A DNA stretch of 22,974 nt, taken from contig JAPPKP010000413.1 in NCBI GenBank assembly GCA_028819955.1, positions 1 through 22,974 of the forward strand, read 5' to 3'. The stretch comes from Rhodospirillaceae bacterium. Its GTDB lineage: Bacteria; Pseudomonadota; Alphaproteobacteria; UBA828. This document shows, in pieces, positions 8,106 through 14,081 of this stretch. The notes under the pieces are model-generated. The model made no database searches. It was given only the letters and a program-made list of their open reading frames with translations, and was not told the DNA's origin. A program made the translations under genes and the position numbers. Each line of letters opens with the position of its first letter. Within the stretch, counting starts at the first letter, position 1.

Positions 8106-8290
8106 CCCGGACCTCTCGTTTCGGTCACGGCCGTGTCGATGCAGTCCTCGGTCGGGAAGCAGCAATAGACGTTCGTCTCGTGCAGGCCGCTGGCCTTCGC
8201 GGTTTCCTTGACGCACGTGTCAAGCTCTCGAATCGTGGAAACTGACGCGCGTATCAGCGTTCTTGAGGCTTTGGGCCGGTTGGACGCCAT
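8102..8290 (-). CDS. Small cysteine-containing open reading frame, hypothetical or a gene remnant
   Basis: This 62-residue minus-strand frame runs from ATG 8290-8288 to TAA 8104-8102. Its C-terminal 40 residues (ELDTCVKETAKASGLHETN..., with later Tyr-Cys-Cys-Phe and Asp-Cys-Ile) have strongly GC-biased third positions and a natural amino-acid mix. The plus frame with the same wobble positions is broken by a TAG at 8166-8168. Four cysteines are present. The stop overlaps the stop of the DM13 gene by three bases, a common arrangement for real convergent genes. Against it, there is no ribosome-binding site, the first 20 codons are not biased, and the start abuts the glycosylase start. It may be the surviving 3' end of a lost gene. 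I do not recognise the family. Confidence 0.35.
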   Translation of the reverse strand: MASNRPKASRTLIRASVSTIRELDTCVKETAKASGLHETNVYCCFPTEDCIDTAVTETRGPG

Positions 8291-9143
8291 GTCGATGCAA
8301 CTGAGAACGGCGCTGCGGGAGACGCTTGAGGGCTGGCAGGGGGACCTCGATCCGCATTGGCGGGACGTGGTCGGCGACGTCGACCTGGCGTTCGACGCCG
8401 TGGACCCCAAGCTGGAGCTCGAGCCCTGGGAGCCGATCTTTCCCGCCCGGCGCGGCCGGACGTTCCCCGGTGCGCCGGCGGGCGCGCACATGCTGCGCGC
8501 CTTCGACGATCTCCTTCCAGAAGACGTGCGCTGCGTGATCCTCGGCCAGGATCCGTATCCCTGCCCCGCCTTTGCCACCGGCCGGGCCTTCGAGGCCGGC
8601 AACGTCGCGCGCTGGCGGGAGCTCGACAAGATGTTCTCCCCCAGCGTGCGCGCGGTCATCCAGCTCATCGTGGCCGCCCGGACCGGGGAAGCCCGCTACG
8701 CCCGGAGCTTTTCTCAGTGGCCAGCGACATTGGCGGCCATCGAGAGCGGCGCGGTCGACCTGGAAGCGCCTGGCGCCCTTGCCGATCGCTGGGTCGCATC
8801 GGGCGTGTTGCTTCTCAACACCTCGCTCACGCTCTCGCGTTTCCGGCGCGAGGGCGATCCGCATCAGGTGCGCGGGCATCTGCCGCTCTGGCGACCGTTG
8901 ATGGTCCGGGTGCTCGACCGTCTCGAGGCGCGGGACAGGCCGCTCGTCGTCATCGGCTTCGGCGATGCGGCGGCGGAGACGCTCTCAGCGGCCGGCTTGA
9001 GCGAGCCCGAGACCGACACCACGGTGGGCGTCATCCTCCGCCCGCACCCCGCCGCGGCCGACGAGATCCTCGCGCAGGAGAACCCGTTCACGCTCTGCAA
9101 CAGGCGGCTTCAGACGATGGGCGCCGCGCCGGTGGACTGGTAG
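8289..9143 (+). CDS. Family-1-like uracil-DNA glycosylase with altered active-site loops
   Basis: The protein has about 284 residues from ATG 8289. It aligns with Ung-type glycosylases: CVILGQDPY (82-90) carries the catalytic Asp88 and the thymine-excluding Tyr90, GVLLLNTSLT (172-181) carries Asn177, and a C-terminal histidine motif RPHPAAAD contains His253. The extreme C-terminus (NRRLQ...PVDW) also fits the Ung ending. Two departures stand out: GQDPYH becomes GQDPYP, and the leucine of the HPSPL intercalation loop is alanine. Family members excise uracil from DNA; activity here is uncertain. In-frame starts upstream (TTG 8208, GTG 8217, GTG 8235) are possible, but codon bias only becomes coding-like near 8265. 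The GMC oxidoreductase starts 3 bp after the stop. Confidence 0.82.
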   Translation: MSMQLRTALRETLEGWQGDLDPHWRDVVGDVDLAFDAVDPKLELEPWEPIFPARRGRTFPGAPAGAHMLRAFDDLLPEDVRCVILGQDPYPCPAFATGRAFEAGNVARWRELDKMFSPSVRAVIQLIVAARTGEARYARSFSQWPATLAAIESGAVDLEAPGALADRWVASGVLLLNTSLTLSRFRREGDPHQVRGHLPLWRPLMVRVLDRLEARDRPLVVIGFGDAAAETLSAAGLSEPETDTTVGVILRPHPAAADEILAQENPFTLCNRRLQTMGAAPVDW

Positions 9144-9146
9144 CCG

Positions 9147-10808
9147 TTGCCGCGCGCGCGGGCAGCCGATTACGTCATCGTCGGTGCGGGCTCGGCGGGA
9201 TGCGTGCTGGCGAACCGGCTCTCGGCCGACCCCGATTGCTCCGTGCTCCTCATCGAGGCCGGAGGCAAGGATCGCAATCCTCTGTTCCGCCTGCCGATGC
9301 TGATGGGCAGGCTGTTCCACTCCGGCATCTACAACTGGCGCTACCACACCGAGCCGGTGCCGAGCCTCGGCGGCCGCTCGCTCTACTGGCCGCGCGGCAA
9401 GGTGCTGGGCGGCTCGTCCACAATCAACGGCATGGTTTACGTGCGCGGCAATCGCCACGACTACGACCGGTGGGCGCAGATGGGACTCACCGGCTGGTCC
9501 TACGACGATGTGCTGCCCGCGTTCCGCCGCTCCGAAGGGCATATCGAGCGCGACGACGCTTACCACGCCAGCGGCGGCGAGCTCACCGTCTGCCGCGCGC
9601 GCGGCGCCAACCCGCTCTTCGACGTATTTCTCGAGGCGGGCCGCCAGGCGGGGCATCCCGTCAACGACGATTTCAACGGGACCAGGCAGCTGGGCTTCGG
9701 CCGCTACGACTTCACCATCCGGCGGGGCAGGCGCTGCTCCACCTCGACGGCCTTTCTGCGCCCCGTCCGGCATCGCCCCAATCTGGCGATCGCCACCGAC
9801 TGCCTGGTGCGCCGCGTGGTTGTCGAGGGCGGTCACGCCATGGGGGTTGAGGTCTCCGACGGTGCGGGCGTTCGAACCATCCGCGCCGAGCGCGAGGTCA
9901 TCCTCTGCGGCGGCACGGTCAACTCGCCGCAGATTCTCATGCTCTCCGGCATCGGGCCGGGCGACGAGCTCGGTCGGCACGGCATTCCCGTGGTCCACGA
10001 GCTCCCCGGCGTCGGACGCAACCTGCAGGACCACGTCGACTGCGTCATCGCCTACACCTGCACCAAGCCCATAACCCTCTACCGGGACTTGCGGGCCGAC
10101 AGGCTCATCCGCTCGGTGGCCGAAGGGCTGCTGTTCGGCCGCGGCGTGGCCACGACCTTCCCCTACGAGGCGGGCGCCTTCCTCAAGAGCCGGGCGGAGA
10201 TGGTGGCGCCGGACATCCAGGTGCACTTCATGCCGGCGCTGGAATGCACGGCCAACCTCCACATCCCCAATCCGTTCAGGACGGCACCGGTCGAGCAGAC
10301 CCACGGCTTCAGCATGCGCGTGGGCCCGGTCAATCCCGAGAGCCGGGGCAGGATCGGCCTCGGCTCCGCCGATCCTGCGACGCCGGCGCTGATCCAGCCC
10401 AACTATCTGCAAGGCGAAGCCGACTGCCGAACGACGATCGCCGGCATCCGCATGATCCGCGACGTGATCGCCCAGCCGGCCTTCGACTCCTATCGCGGCC
10501 GGGAGCTCGCGCCCGGGGAGGCGGTGCAGAGCGACGCCGAGCTCACCGCGTGGCTCCGCGACAACGCCATGACGACCTTTCATCCCGTCGGCACCTGCCG
10601 CATGGGCACGGACCCGATGGCCGTGGTGGACGCCCGCCTCGCAGTCCGCGGCATCGCGGGACTCAGGGTTGCCGATGCGTCCGTGATGCCCGTCATCGTC
10701 AGCGGCAACACCAACGCGCCCGCCATCATGATCGGCGAGAAGGCGGCCGAGTTCATTCAGCAAGGTGCCCGGCCTGCAGACGCCGCAACGGAGGAGACCG
10801 GGACATGA
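9147..10808 (+). CDS. GMC-family FAD-dependent oxidoreductase (choline/alcohol dehydrogenase-like), TTG start
   Basis: The 553-residue protein shows the FAD Rossmann motif VGAGSAG (12-18) and Glu37 closing the second strand. GMC signature 1 (PRGKVLGGSSTINGMVYVRG, 82-101) and signature 2 (GTVNSPQILMLSGIG, 256-270) are present, as are the catalytic pair His479 (FHPVGTCRMG) and Asn521 (SGNTNAP). Such enzymes oxidise primary alcohols, including choline and polyethylene glycol, to aldehydes. The substrate here is unknown. The start must be TTG 9147: an in-frame TAG sits at 9141-9143 and the FAD motif begins within 10 codons, with no ATG or GTG between. It follows the glycosylase gene by 3 bp and overlaps the NIPSNAP gene by 4 bp (ATGA). 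Confidence 0.93.
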   Translation: MPRARAADYVIVGAGSAGCVLANRLSADPDCSVLLIEAGGKDRNPLFRLPMLMGRLFHSGIYNWRYHTEPVPSLGGRSLYWPRGKVLGGSSTINGMVYVRGNRHDYDRWAQMGLTGWSYDDVLPAFRRSEGHIERDDAYHASGGELTVCRARGANPLFDVFLEAGRQAGHPVNDDFNGTRQLGFGRYDFTIRRGRRCSTSTAFLRPVRHRPNLAIATDCLVRRVVVEGGHAMGVEVSDGAGVRTIRAEREVILCGGTVNSPQILMLSGIGPGDELGRHGIPVVHELPGVGRNLQDHVDCVIAYTCTKPITLYRDLRADRLIRSVAEGLLFGRGVATTFPYEAGAFLKSRAEMVAPDIQVHFMPALECTANLHIPNPFRTAPVEQTHGFSMRVGPVNPESRGRIGLGSADPATPALIQPNYLQGEADCRTTIAGIRMIRDVIAQPAFDSYRGRELAPGEAVQSDAELTAWLRDNAMTTFHPVGTCRMGTDPMAVVDARLAVRGIAGLRVADASVMPVIVSGNTNAPAIMIGEKAAEFIQQGARPADAATEETGT

Positions 10809-11131
10809 TCGTCGAGCATCGGACCTACACCTTTCGCCCCGGCACGGTGGACGGCTGGCTCAAGAAGTACGAGGCGGAAGGGCTGCCCATCCAGAAGCGC
10901 CTTCTCGGGCACTTCGTCGGCCTCTACATCTCGGAGATCGGCCGGCTGAACCGGATCGTTCTGATCTGGGCTTACGAGAGCTTGGCCGATCGCGAGCGCC
11001 GGCGGGCCGCGTTGATGGCAGATCCCGCGTGGCAGGCCTTCATTCAGTCGGTCTGGGCGCTCGATGCGATCCAGGAGCAGGACGTGATGGTGATGAACCC
11101 GGCGCCGTGCTCGCCACCCCTGGCATGGTGA
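10805..11131 (+). CDS. NIPSNAP-family protein
   Basis: This 108-residue protein starts MIVEHRTYTFRPGTVDGWL, which matches the ferredoxin-like alpha/beta barrel of the NIPSNAP family, and continues with LNRIVLIWAYESLADRERRRAAL and a PAWQAFI segment typical of that fold. Bacterial members are small cytosolic proteins, often encoded beside oxidoreductases or monooxygenases; their biochemical role is not established. The ATG at 10805 overlaps the TGA of the GMC gene (ATGA, 10805-10808), and GGAG lies about 10 bases upstream in that gene, so translation is almost certainly coupled. The tight link suggests the protein assists or extends the oxidoreductase reaction. Confidence 0.85.
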   Translation: MIVEHRTYTFRPGTVDGWLKKYEAEGLPIQKRLLGHFVGLYISEIGRLNRIVLIWAYESLADRERRRAALMADPAWQAFIQSVWALDAIQEQDVMVMNPAPCSPPLAW

Positions 11132-11152
11132 GAGGATTGGGCTCGGTGCGGT

Positions 11153-12175
11153 TCAGGTCGTAACGACGATCTTCCCCCGCTGCGCGTTGGTTTCCATGTA
11201 GCGATGCGCATCCACGATCTGCTCCAGGGGGAAGGTCCGGTCGATGATCGGCCTCAACGCGCCGGAGGCCACCTCGTCATGCACGAAGGCGAAGCAGGCT
11301 GCGCGCTTCTCTGGAAGGCGCATGGTGTCGTACAGGCTGTGGAACTTGAAGAAGAGCCGCTTGGCGAGCATCGGCAGGGCGGCGATGTCGATCGGCTCGG
11401 TGCGGAGGTTGCCGTAGTTGACGATGAGCCCGTAGGGCTGCGCCGCCGCGACGAGATCGCCGATGAAGGGGCCGCCCACCGGGTCGTAGGCGATGGTGAA
11501 TCCTTGGCCGCCGGTGATCTCCTTCACGCGGGACTGGAGGTCCTCCTCCTCGGTGGCGATGACGTAGTCGGCGCCCGCGCCTAACAAGAAATCCGCCTTC
11601 TCGGACCTGCGCGTGGCGGCGATTACCATGGCGCCGGCGTTCTTCGCGATCTGCAGCCCGGCCAGCGCGGCGCTGCTGCTCGCCGCCGTGACCAGCACGA
11701 TGTCGTCTGACGAGACGCCGGCGTGGTCGACGAGCCCGCCCCATGCGGTGCCGTACTGGCACCAGATCGCGCCCGCCTCCACCGCCGAAATCCCGTCAGG
11801 ATTGCGGGCGACGCAGAACGCGGGCACCACGGCGCTCTCGCCGTAGAGCCCATAGCGGGTGGCGGCATCGCTGGTCCAGTTGCCCCACCGGTCCCACGAG
11901 CTGAAGGGGACGGCACCGGCGCGCTCGCCGATGGAGAAATCCGAGACGCCAGGGCCGAGCGCATCGATCACGCCGCTCGCCTCGATCCCGATGCGGGAGG
12001 GGAAGGCGGGGTTGGTGACGTAGGCACCGTTCCGAAACATGATCTCTGCCCGGTTGAGGCCGATCGCCTCGATCTTGAGGCGAACCTCCCCCTCTCCCGG
12101 CTCTTCGAGCGGCTCGTCGCGAACCTCCAGGACCTCAGGGCCGCCGTGTCTGGCGAAGCGGACGATGCGGGGCAT
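11153..12175 (-). CDS. Quinone oxidoreductase-like NAD(P)H-dependent enzyme (medium-chain dehydrogenase/reductase)
   Basis: The 340-residue protein begins MPRIVRFARHGGPEVLEV and has the MDR two-domain layout. The N-terminal GroES-like domain contains GLNRAEIMFRNGAY (39-52), characteristic of the zeta-crystallin/NADPH:quinone reductase branch. The nucleotide-binding domain has LVTAASSSAALAGLQIAK (161-178) and YDPVGGP. I do not see the four-cysteine structural zinc loop of classical alcohol dehydrogenases. It should reduce a quinone or an alpha,beta-unsaturated carbonyl. The start is set at 12175 because AGGAAAGGGA lies 7 bases upstream; an ATG 39 bp farther out has no such site. It is divergent from the LysR gene at 12521, its probable regulator. 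Confidence 0.88.
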   Translation of the reverse strand: MPRIVRFARHGGPEVLEVRDEPLEEPGEGEVRLKIEAIGLNRAEIMFRNGAYVTNPAFPSRIGIEASGVIDALGPGVSDFSIGERAGAVPFSSWDRWGNWTSDAATRYGLYGESAVVPAFCVARNPDGISAVEAGAIWCQYGTAWGGLVDHAGVSSDDIVLVTAASSSAALAGLQIAKNAGAMVIAATRRSEKADFLLGAGADYVIATEEEDLQSRVKEITGGQGFTIAYDPVGGPFIGDLVAAAQPYGLIVNYGNLRTEPIDIAALPMLAKRLFFKFHSLYDTMRLPEKRAACFAFVHDEVASGALRPIIDRTFPLEQIVDAHRYMETNAQRGKIVVTT

Positions 12176-12182
12176 GCGGCAA

Positions 12183-12192
12183 TCCCTTTCCT
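12183..12192 (-). promoter_or_regulatory. Ribosome-binding site that fixes the quinone oxidoreductase start
   Basis: On the minus strand AGGAAAGGGA lies 7 bases upstream of the ATG at 12175-12173. It favours the shorter 340-residue product over the 353-residue alternative starting at 12214. Confidence 0.65.
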
Positions 12193-12463
12193 GTGGCTGA
12201 ACCGGGCAGATCATGCGCCCGTGGTTCCGATCATAGGGTCAGCCCGGAATTCTGGCCACGGTCGTGAGATTGTCACCGCGCACCCAGTCGCAGGGGTTTC
12301 CCAGGCATGGTGCCCATGTCGCGGCGAAACTCGCCCAACTAAGTATGATGGTTTATGATGAATACATGCGATTTAGTTATGTTGATGCAAATAATGACAT
12401 GCTTGTCCAGCCCTCTTCTTGTCGTATGAATATACCGTATTGTTATGTATTTGTTTCCTTCAA

Positions 12464-12475
12464 GCATAACTATGC
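12464..12475. promoter_or_regulatory. Inverted repeat upstream of first LysR gene
   Basis: GCATA-AC-TATGC is a perfect 5-2-5 inverted repeat whose end is 45 bp before the LysR ATG. A second perfect palindrome, ATCTATAGAT, lies at 12490-12499. Both are candidate autoregulatory sites in the AT-rich divergent promoter region; neither has the canonical T-N11-A spacing. Confidence 0.3.
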
Positions 12476-12520
12476 CGAAACTCGTTGCGATCTATAGATT
12501 ATGCTTGTATCAACTACGTT

Positions 12521-13450
12521 ATGTCGAAGCCCGGTCCTTATCGAATTCCGCCGTCGGCAGCCCTGACGGCCTTCGAATGCGCCGCGCGGACCGGCAGTTT
12601 CGCGGGAGCTGCCAAGGAAATGGGAACGTCCCAGCCCGCAGTCAGTCGTCATATCGCAAACCTTGAGGAGCAACTTGGCACGAAGCTTTTCGAACGATCC
12701 AGGACTGGCGTGAAGCTGACCGAGGCTGGAAGGCTCTTTCACACAGGCGTCGCTCCTGGACTTGGCTTGATCAATAGGGCTGCCTCCGAGACCGCCCAGG
12801 TTTCCACAGGCGAACGAGTGGTGATCGCGTGCTCCGAGCCGGCGTCGCACTACGTGCTGAGGCCGCGATACGACGCGCTGCGCGAAGCACTCGGAGAGCG
12901 CACTCAAATACAGACCGTGATCTTTCATCGTCACTCGCGGAACCTGCCACTCGACCCGGTTCCCGACGTGGTCTTGGACTGGGAAGCCACCATCAGAGCG
13001 GAAGACCGCGCGGTGCTTTTCGGGGAGGCGGTGAGGCCCGTCTGTTCCCCCGAATACGCTGCAACCTATTCGGATACGCTGAATGGCCCCGCAACCGGCT
13101 GGAGCGCGCTCACGTTTCTCGAACCCGGTCGCACCGATGGGAACTGGGCGTCGTGGGAGGACTGGTTCCGAGCCGCTGGGCGCCCCGAGCCTATGCCTCG
13201 GTTCGTGAGCTTCGACAATTACGTTTACTCGCTGGAGGCAGCCGTCGAGGGGCAGGGCATCGCGCTCGGCTGGAGGCACTTCGTCAATCGGCATCTCGAA
13301 ACCGGTGCTCTGGTCGCGCTTGGCGATGACTATGTCGAGCGCGATAACAGTTTCTGCGCAGCGCTCACCGAACAGGGTCGCGTTCGTCCGATCGCTCGGC
13401 TCTGTCTCTCGCTCTTGGCGCAAAGTGCGCCGTCCCAGGACGAGGAGTAG
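12521..13450 (+). CDS. LysR-family transcriptional regulator, GcvA-like
   Basis: The 309-residue protein has an N-terminal winged helix-turn-helix (about residues 10-70) with SFAGAAKEMGTSQPAVSRHIANLE and LFERSRTGVKLTEAG, both typical of LysR regulators. The opening RIPPSAALTAFECAARTGSF resembles the GcvA branch. The C-terminal effector-binding domain spans about 95-305. It acts as a dimer or tetramer of DNA-binding protomers responding to a small ligand. ATG 12521 is preferred over an in-frame TTG at 12485, because it gives the normal N-terminus. No clear ribosome-binding site is present and the 5' leader is AT-rich. It is divergent from the quinone oxidoreductase gene, its likely target. Codon bias is somewhat weaker than in neighbours, hinting at later acquisition. 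Confidence 0.93.
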   Translation: MSKPGPYRIPPSAALTAFECAARTGSFAGAAKEMGTSQPAVSRHIANLEEQLGTKLFERSRTGVKLTEAGRLFHTGVAPGLGLINRAASETAQVSTGERVVIACSEPASHYVLRPRYDALREALGERTQIQTVIFHRHSRNLPLDPVPDVVLDWEATIRAEDRAVLFGEAVRPVCSPEYAATYSDTLNGPATGWSALTFLEPGRTDGNWASWEDWFRAAGRPEPMPRFVSFDNYVYSLEAAVEGQGIALGWRHFVNRHLETGALVALGDDYVERDNSFCAALTEQGRVRPIARLCLSLLAQSAPSQDEE

Positions 13451-13584
13451 AACGCGCCGCGGCGCGATCCGCCGCCCTTGCCGGCTGCCCCCGCGAGACT
13501 GCGCTGCCAAGTGTTCGCCAGGCCGGCGAAGTGCAATGCGGCGTGCGACGAGTGCGAGCCCGGCACGATGCACATCGACCCCAT
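13450..13584 (-). pseudogene. Possible remnant of a phytanoyl-CoA dioxygenase (PhyH)-like gene
   Basis: The minus-strand frame from ATG 13584 reads MGSMCIVPGSHSSHAALHF and stays coding-like to about the end of the LysR gene. The GSMCIVPGSH segment resembles the conserved N-G-x-M-x-x-x-P-G-S-H block of PhyH-type non-heme iron dioxygenases, which contains the distal iron-binding histidine. The upstream part of such a gene is missing: a stop (TAA, 13608-13606) and AT-rich DNA precede it. Downstream the frame runs only as antisense of the LysR gene. Third positions are GC-biased, but they coincide with those of the plus frame continuing past the LysR stop, so bias alone does not decide the strand. 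The call rests on the motif. The lower boundary is approximate. Confidence 0.3.
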
Positions 13585-13607
13585 TGATTTGAGTAGGATG
13601 CACCCTT

Positions 13608-13633
13608 AAAAAAAGCACATGCCTGGCGGGCAT
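13608..13633 (-). terminator. Candidate Rho-independent terminator facing the minus strand
   Basis: Read on the minus strand, ATGCC-CGCCA-GGCAT (13633-13619) forms a 5-bp stem, plus one possible outer wobble pair. It is followed after four bases by seven consecutive T residues (13614-13608). The stem is short and the four-base gap makes it marginal. No annotated minus-strand gene lies upstream in the AT-rich gap, so if genuine it would end an unannotated transcript or be left from a lost gene. Confidence 0.35.
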
Positions 13634-13968
13634 AGTAGCCAAGTATTGAATCTGGAAGCTGCTCCTCATAAGCCTGCTATTGTGAAAAGTTTTTTAATTT
13701 TGTTCACGATCTATGGCACAAAATTCTCTTGCCAGAATTGTCCTAGCAGTTGACGGCAATTGCTCAATTTTCCCTCCTCACGCCTGGAAACCAAAATATT
13801 TTGTGCATAATCATAGATGGTTATCGTAGATCACTCGAAACGGATATGCCAACTTACCGTCGTGATATGCATGTCCATAGACAAAATTTATCGCCGCATA
13901 TTGTAACATATGATCGCCATTGTGTTCCCACTGTGCCGGGCACACTCCCCACACGTTCTAGAGCCTTT

Positions 13969-13983
13969 ATAAGAACTTCTTAT
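13969..13983. promoter_or_regulatory. Palindromic LysR-type operator (T-N11-A box) upstream of second LysR gene
   Basis: ATAAGAA-C-TTCTTAT is a perfect 15-base palindrome with a single central base. It contains T-N11-A (T13970 to A13982), the canonical LysR recognition pattern. It ends 98 bp before the LysR start codon at 14082. A TATAAG hexamer (13968-13973) overlaps its left arm, so a bound protein would cover a possible -10 element. The symmetry is seen; binding by the adjacent regulator is inferred. Confidence 0.5.
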
Positions 13984-14081
13984 CAGGACCGTCAAAAATC
14001 CTGTCTGGACTACTTGGACCGGAATTGCCACATCCATGCGTGAAGTGTGTGCAGTTAATTCCTGAAAGGGCCCAGCCCCAG

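Larger units (their letters stand above)
12176..12520. other. Divergent regulatory region between quinone oxidoreductase and first LysR gene
   Basis: No gene is supported in this 345-bp gap. From about 12340 to 12535 it is markedly AT-rich compared with its surroundings. It holds three copies of GTTATGT (12376, 12442, 12518) and two short perfect inverted repeats near the LysR start (12464-12475 and 12490-12499). This is the expected place for LysR binding and for the promoters of both genes. I could not place a convincing -35/-10 pair. TTGCGA (12485-12490) with TATCAA (12508-12513) at 17-bp spacing is possible, but would start transcription almost at the ATG. Confidence 0.55.
13585..14081. 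other. AT-rich intergenic stretch between the two LysR genes
   Basis: No protein gene is convincing in this stretch of about 500 bp. A 97-codon TTG-initiated plus frame at 13750-14043 has unbiased codons and no ribosome-binding site. The region is conspicuously AT-rich against a GC-rich background. It contains a terminator-like hairpin facing the minus strand (13608-13633), a 12-bp palindrome CAAAATATTTTG (13792-13803), a 9-bp inverted repeat GCACAAAAT (13716-13724) with ATTTTGTGC (13798-13806), and a 15-bp palindromic LysR-type box (13969-13983). It presumably includes the promoter of the second LysR gene. Confidence 0.6.

Noticed and set aside
8985..10763. 592-codon minus-strand frame opposite the GMC gene
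   Set aside because: The plus strand encodes a complete GMC oxidoreductase with all family motifs; the minus frame has none.
12264..12497. 77-codon plus-strand open frame upstream of the first LysR gene
   Set aside because: It spans the GC-rich/AT-rich boundary without codon bias and lacks a ribosome-binding site.
13448..13608. Readthrough extension of the first LysR gene (about 52 codons after TAG)
   Set aside because: The LysR protein already has normal family length and the extension resembles no LysR C-terminus; the minus-strand reading matches a known motif better.
13750..14043. 97-codon plus-strand open frame in the AT-rich gap
   Set aside because: It starts at TTG with no ribosome-binding site, shows no codon bias or recognisable motif, and overlaps the LysR operator palindrome.
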